Below are positions 51,175 to 62,515 of a stretch of 64,000 nucleotides of DNA, piece by piece. Both the position numbers and the translations under genes were made by a program. Source of the stretch: Shinisaurus crocodilurus (lineage: Eukaryota; Chordata; Lepidosauria; Squamata; Shinisauridae). Within the stretch, counting starts at the first letter, position 1. Each line of letters begins with the position of its first letter. The notes under the pieces were generated by a model. It ran no database searches. It was not told where the DNA came from and saw only the letters and a program-made list of their open reading frames with translations. The stretch lies in contig CM037878.1 of NCBI GenBank assembly GCA_021292165.1, positions 257,535,921-257,599,920 on the forward strand, in the 5' to 3' direction.

Positions 51175-51216
51175 CTACTACTACTCTGCTACTACTACTA
51201 CTCGACTACTACTGCA
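51175..51216. repeat. (CTA)n tract with palindromic end
   Basis: ACTACTACT runs end in CTACTACTGCAGTAGTAG, which is self-complementary. Confidence 0.85.
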
Positions 51217-51808
51217 GTAGTAGAACACAGTGTTTGTGCAACTGCATTCTTATACAATTAGGCTGTTAGTGAGTCACATTAATACTCCATTTAAGCTCAC
51301 TGTCCTGTCTGTGAGGGTGTTCAGTACCAAGTTGGACAATAATCATCAGTTTATTCTTGCTCAGGGTTCAGCAGCTGGATGCCCCAGACCAAATCCAGCC
51401 CTTTGACAGATGCTGATGCCTCCCCATCCCAGTTGCTAGCCTAGAGGCAAAAGATGTGTGGGGAAATGTAAACTAGTTGCTAAACTAAGTTCTAGTTCAG
51501 CTATTTTCTGCAAGGGAAAAATGTGAGACATCAAGAGAGGATACATGTCCCCTATCTTGCATGGATAGATGTCCTCTATCTTGCTGGAGTTGTTGAATCT
51601 TGGCACCTATTGGAATGTTAAAGATATGGCAGAAGTGGGCCATAGCAGACCATTTTGGGGGCAGCTCAGTTACTCCTTCTAAACCTGTGATTTGGTACTC
51701 TAAGCCTATAGTTCTTTTTTCATCAACAATTTCATTAAAAATATTTCCATTTCATTTTTTAAATACTTCTTTTTTAGAAAGAACCAAAAATAATTAATTA
51801 AAAGACTA

Positions 51809-52260
51809 CTTCCAGAGGGGTAGCCATGTTAGGGCACAATCCTATGCATATTTAGACAGAAAAAAGGCCTACAACTCCCAGCATGCTGGCTGGGGTATGC
51901 TGGGAGTCATAGGCCTTTCCCCCCCCCCCCCCTGTCTAAACATACATAAGATTGCGCCCTTAGTCTTTGTAGCAAAACCAACAAGGACTCCTGTAGCACC
52001 TTAAAGGCTAAGAAATGTATTATGGTAAAACCTTTTGTGGACTATAGTCCACTTCTTTCGATGCATGAAATGTTGCCCTTAGCTTACAGGTATGGGTGTA
52101 AGGGGGGCAGTGGGAATATAAACAGAGCTTAAATGATAATGAAATACAAAAATACAGTTTTGGGCTCCAATTGAATTGTCACGAATTGTCCTTTTGCATT
52201 TCATTGACACTTAACTCCACCGATTAATAAATGAATGTGAAAATATTGATAGTACATTTC
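51809..52260 (+). repeat. Unclassified interspersed repeat hosting the MITE
   Basis: TCCAGAGGGGTAGCCATG, interrupted, then AACAAGGACTCCTGTAGCAC, TTAAAGGCTAAG and TCGATGCATGAAATG. Related copies occur at about 18195-18330 and 15310-15425 in the same orientation. I cannot assign its class. Confidence 0.55.
51832..51959. mobile_element. 128-bp MITE with TTA target duplication (PIF/Harbinger-like)
   Basis: The termini GGGCACAATCCTATGC and CATAAGATTGCGCCC are inverted and the interior folds back (CCTACAACTCCCAGCATGC with GCATGCTGG and ATGCTGGGAGTCATAGG). TTA flanks both sides (51829-51831 and 51960-51962). It interrupts an interspersed repeat that reads continuously when the element is ignored. 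Confidence 0.75.
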
Positions 52261-52859
52261 AAAAGGGATAAAGTGTGGTTCAGAAAAAGGAAGGTGTATG
52301 AATGTATGCATTTGTCATAATGTGAAGCAGCACAGTATTTGTCTTGGGATATTCCCTATAGTGGGTTCCTGGATAGTTGGGAACAGAATTATTTTAAACA
52401 GAAGGGTGGTAAGAATCACGTTCCACTTAGATGTCTCTGCTCTGGCTGCTGCAGTGTGATGTCTTCAAGCAGTATATGAGATAGAAATATGTTCAATTTT
52501 CTAATCCTTATACATTCTGGAACAAATAGGTTGTTATTATTATAGCCACAAGCATGGCTCCCCACTGCTTGTTTGGGTTTTGAGCAGACAAGACAAAGTA
52601 ACCAGGGTATTGGAAAAAATTGCCATGGACAATTGTAATCATGATAGCACGTAATTCATATTACATCTTTGTTCAAACTTTAGGGCAAGTTATGCCTAAA
52701 GTCACCAGTCCCTGATCTCAAGTTTTATGCCTTGATGTTTGTAAAATGTCAGGAGCCATTTTGCCTTAAAGAACAGAAACATAGGAGAGAACTTCATAGG
52801 TTCCTGCAATTGATCCAGACACAGGCGATTCTTTCACTCCCTTTCAATCATCACACAGA

Positions 52860-53975
52860 GCGAGTTCGTATGACATGGCAACCCACCCTGCAAATAAACC
52901 ACGCAATGTGGGTTGTCAACCCACAGTGTGCCCGACACACAATTGGGCTTATTGTGGGTTGTCGTCCCCCCCCCCAGTCCTTCAGTCGGCATCCCAGGGT
53001 CCTGCATGGCAGAACCCGTCTTATCTCCCCCTCCCTGCTCCGATCGCGACCCCAGTTTTTGTTTGTGGTTTTTTTTTAATGCAGCCATGAAATCTGCATA
53101 TATTTCCCTGCCCCCCCCAAATGCTCAAATTTGCCAGATAGGTTTTGAAAAAAAGAACCCCCCTTTTTTTGACAACTGTCAAAAGAAAGTGCTCATGAAA
53201 AGGTGGTGGGATGTAGATCTCCCATTTCTGGAGTACCTAGAGGCTTGGGGAAGTATGGAAACGTGGAGGGTACTGAGAACTGTCAGGGCAATACTTAAAA
53301 TTTAGAGGATCACACCCGAAAGGGGGAGATATACTCGCCACCCCCTTTGGGGGCAAAAAACCCCTTGCTGCTTTGCTTTTCAATTGACAGCTCACCAATT
53401 GACAGCTGCAAAGTGTGCGCAAAGCAACCTATATGCAGTCTCACTTGGTCAGTGTCCATGGATGTTGCCTACTGCACTTTGTCAGCAGACACTTTCCAGG
53501 ACATTGGCCAGGCAAGACACATTTCGGGCAGCTGTAGGTGCGCACCTGCGCACTTCTGAAGGACCGGGGGGAAAATTACGATTTCAATTGTGCACATTTC
53601 TGCTGCCCCCCAAAATAACCCCCCAAAAAAAAAAAGGGTAAGGAGCCAGCGACAGTCTCTCCAAAGTGCTGCTTGGGCATTGGTGGAGTGGCTGTCACTG
53701 GTGGTGGCATGGGTGAGGTCGCCAAGAGCTCTGGGGTTTTTGCTGCTCTTGCTGAGTGGCTCACTTGCTGCTTCCCACAACCCACAATGGGATCAGTCTC
53801 CCAGGTTCAGACAACACAACAACCGATTGTGGGTTCAGCAACCTCTAGAACAATCCATGTGTTGTCTGCATGACTGGTTGTGCAAAAACAAGCCACCCTG
53901 CGAGAAGTGGTCTAAATTCAGACAACACAGCAGCCCACCATACGTTGCTGTGTTGTGCGAATCCAGTCATAATAT
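52860..53975. mobile_element. Large GC-rich inverted-repeat element
   Basis: Near the left, GTGGGTTGTCAACCCACAGT and GGCTTATTGTGGGTTGTCG occur. Near the right, CCCACAACCCACAATGGG, CAGACAACACAACAACCG and AATTCAGACAACACAGCAGC occur, the arms being complementary in part. The core is GC-rich with several overlapping spurious frames. Confidence 0.6.
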
Positions 53976-55941
53976 CTAGGTTACCTATTTCACAGTAATC
54001 AGTAAAGGAAATATTTTCTGAAATCTTCACATACCCACTGCGTTACGCTCTTTTTGTACCTTCCAAAAGCTGTGATGACAGTGATAATTATGAGCACAGA
54101 CTCTGAAATTTCAGTGAACTGCCAACTTCCTTAGTTGCCAATGTTTCTAATATTGGATGACTAATGAGTATTAAATAGTCTGAAGCTTGTAAGTCAAGAG
54201 CTCTATTCAGCCACCAAGAGAAGAAATAATTAGACACAGCACACAGAAATAGACAATGATTGCTGTCAAAGTGCAGTTGAAAAATTCATAAACGGACAAT
54301 TTCCTTCAATATTCAATTGAGGCACCTCATAAAAGTGGTCCACTTAAATAAAACTTTTTTGTGCCCAGACGTTTTGGTGTAGCTATCAACAAGTATTAAA
54401 TGTAAAGCCTTTAAATGTGCTCGTAAATACGCCATCCTGTGAGATGGCCTGCCTGAAAGATTTAAAAGCTGTTCACTAGAAAAGCTATTTATTGATGGCC
54501 AGTTTAAGGAAAATAAGACACGATTTCTTAAAGGCAGTTCCATGTGTCAACAAGCAGATTCAAGCTTCTTGTGGACCATCTTTATGTATCATTTGGGAGC
54601 TGTGAGTCTGCCTGTGTCATTAAAAATTAAATAAATCGTGTACCATAGTGTTGGGGGCTGCTATTTTCCTATTAAAGAATTTGCCTGTAAAATAATACCC
54701 ACAGGAAGAAGTTGGATTAGTCGCTACCAGTATTTTATTGATGTTAATTGAATCTTCCTGGGGATTCTAAGGGATCCTTATAGGTCATTTATTCTCAGGG
54801 TATGTTTCCATTAGTTGCCTGTCATGACTCAGTAAACTAGCTTCGCTTGGGCAAATTAAACCTGTCATTCATGAGTGATCCAGGTGGATGTTGTTAATGA
54901 TATCGCAGAGAGCTGTCAGACAGCATGAAGAAGCTTGTTTGTGGGATCATGCGGTGCTAGAGCATAAACGTTGTATTATTAGTCTTGAGAGAAATAGAGG
55001 CTTAAAAATAAAAGACAGCTGTGTCTGAGGTGGTGTTGACAGCACAATTTGAGCCTGTGCTAACGCTTCGCATTGGAACATAAAGATTAGTGATAAAGAA
55101 GAGTACCTTTAGGTATGTAAAAAGAGTGTTTTTCCTTCACCTGTCAGTAACCACAACTAGCCATGTACATCTGGGATTAGGGGCAAAAGGGTTGTCTGGT
55201 CAGAAGGTGCATCCGTCATGCAGGTTAGAGGCCTGGCACCACACATTTTAGAAATTTAGCCTTGACTGACATTAGCCTTCGGTGAACACTGTTGTCTAAG
55301 GAACTGTTGTGTCTTTGGTCACTACCAGAAAGAAAGGATTCTTTAGGCTAGTAGACCTAGGGCAATATCCAACTGTGTCATTCCTCTAGTGCAAATGGCG
55401 TTGTGCTAGTGAGAGCTAGGTGCTGAACTATGCGCAAGAGGGGAATCCAACTAAAATTGCATTTGTACAAGCGAGGTTGTGCAACCTTTTGGGCAAGCGT
55501 AATGTGCAACCACTGAAGCAATGGAAAGATTGGGTGGATCTCCACTAGTGCTACTTCAGTTTGTGGAATGATATTCAATACTGCCCCTAGTTCATGCAAC
55601 CACTGGGTTTGATTTCGATTTAGTCACTTGCAAGTGGGTTGGTAGAAGCAGACTTCCCCACCCTCTCCTTCCCATGGCAGCCCCTGCAGCCCTCTGAAAA
55701 TGTTACCTAGAGGGCCAGGGGACCCTGATGAATGGGGTGAGCTGTGGTACCCCAAAAATTGGACTCTGGCAACATCCATGAGCTAGTGGAAGGCAGATCC
55801 TGGATCTAACCCATTGTTGGTTTTAATCAAGTGGTAATTAGAGCTGATTAATTGTCTGGAACAGGTAACATATACCAGCTTTCATGAACAGAACTTTAAT
55901 GTGCCATCATTAAAGACAGGTTTTTCAACAACTTATGTAAG
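53976..55941. other. Repeat-poor block, candidate conserved non-coding sequence
   Basis: About 2 kb without any recognisable SINE, LINE or MITE, AT-rich, no coding frame of note. Contains homeodomain-type TTAATTG and TAATTA motifs (for example near 54745). Confidence 0.4.
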
Positions 55942-56250
55942 AATGTAAGAGCCCTGCTGGATCAGGCCAAAGATCTGTCTAGTCCAGCATCCTGTTTCCC
56001 ACAGTGGCCAGAAGTCCACAAGGGGCATGAAGGCATAGTTTTGCCCTGTTTGTTCACTCCCCACTATCTGGTATTCAAAGACATGATCCTTTTGAACATG
56101 GACATTCCATTTCACTATCATGGCTAAATAGTTCTCGGTAGTCCTATCTCTCATGAATTTGTCCAACCCTTTTTAAAAACCCCTCTATGCTCATGGCCAT
56201 CCCCACATATTGTGGCAGTAAATCCCCTAAGTTAACTGTGTTAATAATGC
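55942..56250 (-). mobile_element. CR1/L3-type LINE 3' end (minus)
   Basis: Starts GTAAGAGCCCTGCTGGATCA, then TCTAGTCCAGCATCCTG; AATTTGTCCAACCC lies towards the right. More diverged than the 41640 copy. Confidence 0.75.
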
Positions 56251-56289
56251 TTCCTTTTATCCCATCTAGCCCATAGGGCGGCAGGAGTA

Positions 56290-56417
56290 AGGAATGTGCA
56301 GCTCTCCAAATGTTGCTGGACTGCAACTCATATCAACCCTAGCCAGCATAGCCAATGGTAAAGGATGATGGGAGTTGCAGTCCAACATTTGGAGGGCCAC
56401 ACATTCCCCATCCTTGC
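56290..56417. mobile_element. Palindromic hAT-like MITE
   Basis: AATGTGCAGCTCTCCAAATG is mirrored by CATTTGGAGGGCCACACATT. The centre is TAGCCAGCATAGCCAATGG. It sits next to a CR1 tail. Confidence 0.7.
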
Positions 56418-56484
56418 TATAGGAAAAGTATTTCAGAGCTGTTCCTTGAGCATTAAAAAAAGTCACAAATAGACATTAACAGAG

Positions 56485-56990
56485 CAATCCTACGGGGCGG
56501 GGAAGGTGTGGAGATCTGAAGACAGGGAAGCGCCTGCCGCCTTATCCAAAGCCCTGCTGCACTCACTCCAAAAGGGAGGGAGGAACAGTCCCCAAACTGC
56601 ATTCAGTTTTTTCCTTTGTTGTTACGATTTCCCTCCCTTTGGCTGCACTGGAAGGGAAATTATGTACACCAGCTCCAGGGCTGGTGTACATTTCCCCCCC
56701 AATTCCAGAGGCATGTCGGGGGCAATGGGAAAGCTGTGGATTCAAGTCTTCCCTCAATGCACTCACAGAACAACCCCTTTTTGCCTGTACCGGCATAGGA
56801 GCTCTGATGTCAGAGGCGTAAGGGCCACATATCTTTTTGCAGGAGCTGGGAGGATGTTTGCGAGGTTGGAGCTCCCTCTCCGAGTTCAGACCCCTCTCTT
56901 GGCCTTGGAGAGGGTGTCCCAAAACATCCTGAGGCCCCTGGGGAGCCCTACCAGAGGACATAAGATTGCAGCGTTTAAATAATGTATTGG
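56485..56990. other. GC-rich DNA-element sequence with inner hairpin
   Basis: It begins AGAGCAATCCTACGGGG and ends GACATAAGATTGCAGCG, partly inverted termini. A hairpin lies at 56663-56692 (TGTACACCAGC with GCTGGTGTACA). Long overlapping frames on both strands have no recognisable domain. Confidence 0.5.
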
Positions 56991-57355
56991 ACTGCAATCC
57001 ACAAATTATATAGTATTCTTTTGGTTTGTGTGAGTCTTACAGTCCAATTTTATGCCTGGATACTCAGAGGTAAGTCCCACTGAATTCAGATGGAAGTCTC
57101 TGCTCTCAGAGGCTTCTGAGATTCCTATGCCCTCCTGGGCTGCTGCCAATAGGGCAAAAGGAGTGACAGAGATGATTTTTGCCTCTCCATCCTTTTCAAA
57201 TTTTCCCATTAGATGGGCCTTTGAGCCCATCTAGTGGAGTCACACTGGCAGGGCTGCCCCAGGTCTGAAGTGGCCACAGGATACAGCGGATCCTGGCCTC
57301 TCCTCCCTGCCCACTGGCATGCCCCCTTTTCCCTCTCCTCATCTGACCTTGGAAG

Positions 57356-57866
57356 TGTGAGAGCTGGACTGACCCGGGTTCAAAAGCTTACCTAGCCAGT
57401 GACCCTCAGTCCTAGTCACGCAGACGGAAGGAGGAGATAACAGCAGTTAATAAAGATTAAAAGAGTTTATTTGTAAGACCCAATTACATGGGATTAAGAC
57501 AAGCAATGCAAGTTCTCTCTTATGCAGAAGAGATGTCCTCACTACATGATTGCAGATTCAAATCCAAGACCCCAGTGGCAAGGCTGAGATGAAGTGAAGT
57601 GACTGACTTGAAGTAGAAGTCCGGAACAAGAGTCAACAAGTGTCAGTCTTTATACGTACCCCTAGACCTTGTACCTATAAATAGGATATTACTCACCAGT
57701 TATATAACCTATTCTTCACAACATGTTGACTGCAACTTGTCACATGATTGCTGACTCATATCACCTTGAGACTATGTCTGGTGACAATAGACCTTGTGTA
57801 CTTCACCTCAGGAGACATCCTCCATGTCAGGTGACAATCCTTGTTCTGCCCATGCAAAACCTAACA
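57356..57866 (-). mobile_element. Solo LTR (minus strand), 511 bp, with 5-bp target duplication
   Basis: On the minus strand it runs TGTTAGGTTTTGCATGG to CTCTCACA, a TG...CA element. GGAAG flanks it at 57351-57355 and 57867-57871. Inside, on the minus strand, are a TATA-like stretch (CGTATAAAGAC near 57650) and an AATAAA near 57467-57475. These fit U3-R-U5 order. No internal coding sequence is present, so it is a recombined LTR of an ERV or Gypsy element. Confidence 0.82.
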
Positions 57867-57871
57867 GGAAG

Positions 57872-58871
57872 AGGAACTACCATGGAGCTTTCTGCAGCTG
57901 GGATTGGGGTGGGGGAGATCTGAGTGAGAATTTTCACCTCCGAGGTCATCGCTCTGTTTACAGCCCTGAAGGTGAATATCCCCAGTATCCTATGGGACCT
58001 CTATGGGGTCATAGGAGTGTGTCCTAAGTCATGCTTAGAGTAGACCCACTGAAATTAATGGCACTTGACTAACTTGTCCCATTGTTTTCAGTGGGTCTAC
58101 TCTAAGTATGACTATGTCTAGATCCAACCTATTGTAATTTACTTCTTAGGAAACATATTACTCTCAGGCTGCTAATAAGGCTTGGGCTTTTCTACACAAG
58201 GCTGTGAATTGCTGTATCTACTTTCAGTTTCGTTGCAGTATGGGACCCAAGCTCTTCCTTTCCTGCTTCTCTGCTACATAACTTCTAGGTGGAGCTGTGC
58301 TACAGCAGAATAACTCAAATACACAAGGGGAAACAGTGCCATTTCCCCCATTCTAATATAATACCCCATTTTCTCCATTCTAAAAAAAATGGGAAAGTGT
58401 TTTGAGAAAACAGAAGTGAAATGAGGATCACGATGTCTAAAGAGCCCATAAACAACTGTGAATAAGGAATCATGAGGGCACAATAAATGCCTCAGTTAGA
58501 AAAGCTCTTTGACTTAAATAGTAATTACTCCTGAGTTACTGATTAATAATTACATCCTTGACTTTCAGAAAGTCACATTAAATGTTCTTGGCTTATTGAA
58601 GAGAGCCATTTTCATCTTATGCAATACTACTTTTCAAGAATACGTACTTTTATGTGACAATTTTTGGGCAATCGAAGTTATTTTAAGCAAGTTGTGACAT
58701 GCACAATGGTACAGGGCGTTATGTGGTGGACATTACAATTCTATAAACAAGGATTCTAATGTACTACACCCATAAATCCAGCTTGAGGAGCTTTGAGAAT
58801 ATAGGAAAATTGAGGAGAAATGCTGCTCCTGATGTATATTTGTATAAATATGGTTTTGTTTTCTGGGTCAA
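57872..58871. other. Mostly unassigned, one short inverted element
   Basis: 58440-58640 is repeat-free and AT-rich (AGTAATTACTCCTGAGTTAC). No coding potential seen. Confidence 0.4.
58022..58107. repeat. Short inverted-repeat element
   Basis: CTTAGAGTAGACCCACTGAA pairs with TTTTCAGTGGGTCTACTCTA. A relative with AGAGTAGACCCATTGAAATC lies at about 37950-38000. Confidence 0.65.
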
Positions 58872-59236
58872 TGAAGCTGATTGGTGGGAGATTCAGAACA
58901 GATAAAAGGAAGTACTTTACACGGTGCATAGTTAAACTCTGGAATTCGCTACCACAAGATGTAGCGATGGCCACCAATTTGGATGACTTTAAAAGGGGAT
59001 TAGACAAATTCATGGAGGATAAGGCTATTAATGGCTACTAGTTCTGATGGTTCTATGCTGCCAGCATCAGAGGCAGTATGCCTAAGTACACCAGTTGCTG
59101 AGGAACATGACTGTTGCACTCATGTCCTGCTTGTGGGTTTCCCACAGGCTGCTGGTTGGCCATTGTGTGAACACAATGCTGGATGAGATGAACCTGCGGT
59201 CTGATCCAGCATGGCTCTTACGTTCTTATGGTACTA
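58872..59236 (+). mobile_element. CR1/L3-type LINE 3' end
   Basis: AACTCTGGAATTCGCTACCA, GATTAGACAAATTCATGGAG, ATTAATGGCTACTAGTTCTG and CACAATGCTGGATGAGATG in the usual order, ending GGCTCTTACGTTCTTATGG. Confidence 0.8.
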
Positions 59237-59387
59237 AGATTGAAACAAGGCTGGGATTAGTCTCTATTCTTCAAGCACTTTCCCTCAAGTCAGTCTCATT
59301 ACAGTAGTCTTGAGTGGAATTTTGTTAATGGAATAATAAAAGGAAGACTGTTTCTATGACAGGGCCCTACTCTAACAATGACAGTGC

Positions 59388-59475
59388 AATCGTATACATA
59401 TGTACTCAGAAGTAACTCCCATTGAGTTCAGTGGGGCTTATTCCCAGGTAAGTGGGCATAGGATTGCAGCCTGAA
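59388..59475. repeat. Short interspersed element around CTCAGAAGTAACTCCCATTG
   Basis: Inverted ends (GTGCAATCGTATACAT with GGGCATAGGATTGCAGCC) enclose AACTCCCATTGAGTTCAGTG. Older relatives are at 8800-8865 and 57040-57090. Confidence 0.6.
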
Positions 59476-59644
59476 ACAGGTAGTCATTACAGTTGATATC
59501 TCAAAGGGAAAATGGTGGTGTGAGACTGCAAACCTGCCTTCAATAAAATGACAAAACCCCAACATGGATTTGTCATTATCCATTTAAAAATACTGTTCTC
59601 CTAAACATTGTGTTGGGCCAAAAGCATGTTGCAGGTTCTGTTAA

Positions 59645-60395
59645 ATCATTGACCTGGTTTGCACAATGGAACCACCCATGTTTCATTAACCATTGTTTTG
59701 AAGTACACGCAATGAAGCGTGCTGGCTCCTGTCTGCTCACCTGCTTCCGCTTCACTAAATAACCTAGGAACACCCCATTCTTAGGTTGTGCTCTGTGACC
59801 TCTGACCCTGGAACTGTGGGTTGTTGAGCGAGAAATAACCTAGAGTTTTAACCCATGGTTTGTTCTTCTGTTAAAACTCTTGGTTGTTTCTCCCTCAACA
59901 ACCCACAGTTGTTGTTATGGAATCAGCTCCCCACTGAGACCCGCCTGGCGCCAACCTTACTATCTTTTCGGCGCCAGGTTAAGACTTCCCTCTATGCCAA
60001 GGCATTTAGTTAGGAGCGTGGAATAGCACGGAGGGGATTGTCACCTGTAGGCTCAGTTTTATTGGCTTTTGTATTGTTATTTTTAAACTGTGTTTTTAAA
60101 TTTGGTTTTTAATTTTTTTAACTGTTTTGTATGTTTTAATGTTGTTTTTATGTATAGAGTGTTGTGAACCGCCCAGAGAGCTTCGGCTATGGGGCGGTAT
60201 ATAAATGAAATAAATGAATGAATGAAATGAATGAGTTGCTGGTTCGGACATCACAGAGCAGAATGTTCTTGGGATGTTTAGCAAAGCAGAAGTGGGTGAG
60301 CAGTCAGGATCCAGCACACTTGTTCACTCCCAAACAACCCATGGTTAACAAACTGAGGGTTGTTTAATTGTATGAACTGGGTAATTCTCTTGTCC
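59645..60395. mobile_element. Long inverted-repeat element interrupted by L2
   Basis: The left arm (59645-59912) has GCGTGCTGGCTCCTGTCTGC and CACCTGCTTCCGCTTCACTA. The right arm (60231-60395) reads the complement (AGCAAAGCAGAAGTGGGTGA, CAGTCAGGATCCAGCACAC). An inner hairpin at 59811-59912 pairs AACTGTGGGTTGTTGAG with CTCAACAACCCACAGTT. Confidence 0.7.
59915..60230 (+). mobile_element. L2-type LINE 3' end nested in an inverted-repeat element
   Basis: TTATGGAATCAGCTCCCCAC, GCCAGGTTAAGACTTCCCTC, then AACCGCCCAGAGAGCTTCGG and an AAATGAATG tail. Confidence 0.75.
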
Positions 60396-62515
60396 TATGG
60401 CAAAATAGACACTTCTGTGGCTCTTGTCCCTAAACACAGGGTCAAGGAAAAGTTCACTCTTTCATAGCCATTCATGCAGTAAGGGAATAAGTAGGCCTCT
60501 GCCCAGTCATGCATTCTCTTTCCTATAGTGATCCTGAAATAAAGTAGAGGCTGACATCACTGACAATAGTAGCCAATGTTTAATGGCCCCAATGTGCAGG
60601 GACTGCAACTGTAGTTTGTAAATAGACCATTACTACTCCTTCAAACATTACCATGTGAATCATTGTTAATCTGTCTTGTGGATCTGGTGGTACTTCTATT
60701 AATACCAACATGAATCTAGGCAATTATTTATGAATATTTTTAATATGCAGAATTTTTCTTGTCCACTCTGCTGATTCTGCTCCTTGAATATTAAGAGTGT
60801 AAATAAATTAATCTAAATTCCATAGATGTAAATGCCTGCGCTTTGCATTGTCAAGTAAGTTTATAGTAGCTGGCTATCTACATTTTCCTTGTAGCAGAAC
60901 TTCATTCGCACAGCATCAATATCCTTTGTTGATAAGTAAACATTTTTAAATATAGATAGGTAACATATTACCAGAGATTCTCTTCATTCTGGCTATGAAT
61001 AATTAATTGTAATAAATATTTTGTAAGGTATGCGTAGATGTGCTCTAGTATACTTGGTAGTGTTGAGTCTGAGTGCATACTACTATTTAATCTTGAGATT
61101 AAATCTCTTTTTGGGTGACCTCTGAAGCATACTTAACACCCCATACAAAAACTTACCTACATCTATGCATGTGGCTTTGTATGGTTCTTGTCATAGCCTA
61201 GTTGAACAGGAAATAGACAGCAGTTAGAAAACAATGGAATATAGTATTTGCTTTCTTATGCGCGTCTTTCCACATCTTCTTTCCTCTCTATAAGAGTGAG
61301 CAAAGCTGCTACAGGAAATGTTCCGTTAGTTCTTGTTGAAGGTGTTTAATAATAGCACGTTGCAGACGGTTTAATAAAGATGACTGTATATAGTATCACT
61401 TGTATCTTTGCCTCAGGAGATCATCAAATGTTATTTTTTAATCCAAGAATCCGAAGCCACTCTTAAAATCCACAGCAGGCACTGAGACACTACAGTATGC
61501 CACCAACTCTTGCTGTTACCATAAAGCAACTCGATTAGTTGAGTAACAAAGCTGTAGCTTGGTGTCTAAAGGCTAACCAGTTAATAAATCTGACACGCCG
61601 CCATGAACAAACAAATTTCTTTGGCTAGAATTACTCATACCTTGTTGTAAGTGGTCATGTCTTGTCTTTTCCGCTAATAAAGTTACTCTATAAATAAATG
61701 TATTAGTTTTGCTTTAGTTTTCATTTCTAGACAGGTGCCTATTGGAGAAGCAGTAACATACCACATAAATGGGTAACTACAGAATTAGTGCAGGAGCAGC
61801 TCCAGACCACTAAACTCAAGTGCCGCTATGGAAGTAGAAAAATGTATTTAAAGAGGAGACCAAGAGCTATAGTGACAATCTGCTTATGCCCTGTCACTGT
61901 TTATCAGAGAACTGTTAATAGGACCAAGCTGCTCATTTCAGCTTCTTTCATAGCTGAAGCACTAACACTGATGCTTGCAAATGTTGCTTGACTGCTGTAT
62001 GTGAAAAAATTGCTCTAGGACAATACAGCAGACTATGACATTCATGTAGGGAAAGTAATAGGTTAGTTATTTGTGACCAATAACTCACTCTTGCTGTCGT
62101 CATAGTAAGGCAACTAGACTGGTTGAGTAAAAAAATGATTGTGTTATCTGACAAACGGAGAAAGTGAAATATTTAGTACTTCTCCATTCAAAAGTCTCAT
62201 GTAAGAAATCATTTTTGGTTTAATACTCCTGTTTTGTTTGCAGTACTAGAAAATTTCAATTTTAGTTGTATGAAGCATTTATAATGGCTTTGCCACATTG
62301 TAATGGAAAGTTATGCTGCAAGAACCTTTTCAAAAAATGTATAAAAATGTAAATCTAATTTGCAAATGTGACTGGAATAAACAGGTTTCCTGCTGGGATC
62401 AAATACAATCCATTTTAAATCTGATCAATGCTTGACTGTTTCTAGTGAATTGGAAATGAAGTAGTATTCAGCTGGATAATAAATTTCAATAACAGTTCAT
62501 TAAACCAGGGTACAG
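60396..62515. other. Repeat-poor block, possible distal UTR or conserved non-coding
   Basis: About 2.1 kb free of recognised repeats. A diverged local duplication links 61506-61547 and 62087-62130. Near the right, TGTGACTGGAATAAACAGG at about 62366-62384 offers a plus-strand AATAAA. No long coding frame on either strand. Confidence 0.45.

Larger units (their letters stand above)
49296..51800 (+). other. SMAD9: SMAD9 3' UTR, end not determined
   Basis: Sequence after the stop codon is AT-rich and repeat-poor to about 49558. It then contains an (AT)n run, a short CR1 tail remnant (49655-49745), unassigned sequence and a large trinucleotide microsatellite (50729-50873). I see no convincing AATAAA with a downstream GT-rich element in the first 1.2 kb, so the true poly(A) site is unknown and the right edge given here is arbitrary. 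In mammals SMAD9 has a multi-kilobase 3' UTR. Confidence 0.45.

Noticed and set aside
52913..53979. Several 100-130 codon frames on both strands
   Set aside because: They fall within the large inverted-repeat element and show no domain.
56506..56997. Overlapping open frames of 158 (plus) and 144 (minus) codons
   Set aside because: They cover the same GC-rich repeat with a hairpin; frames on both strands point to composition, not coding.
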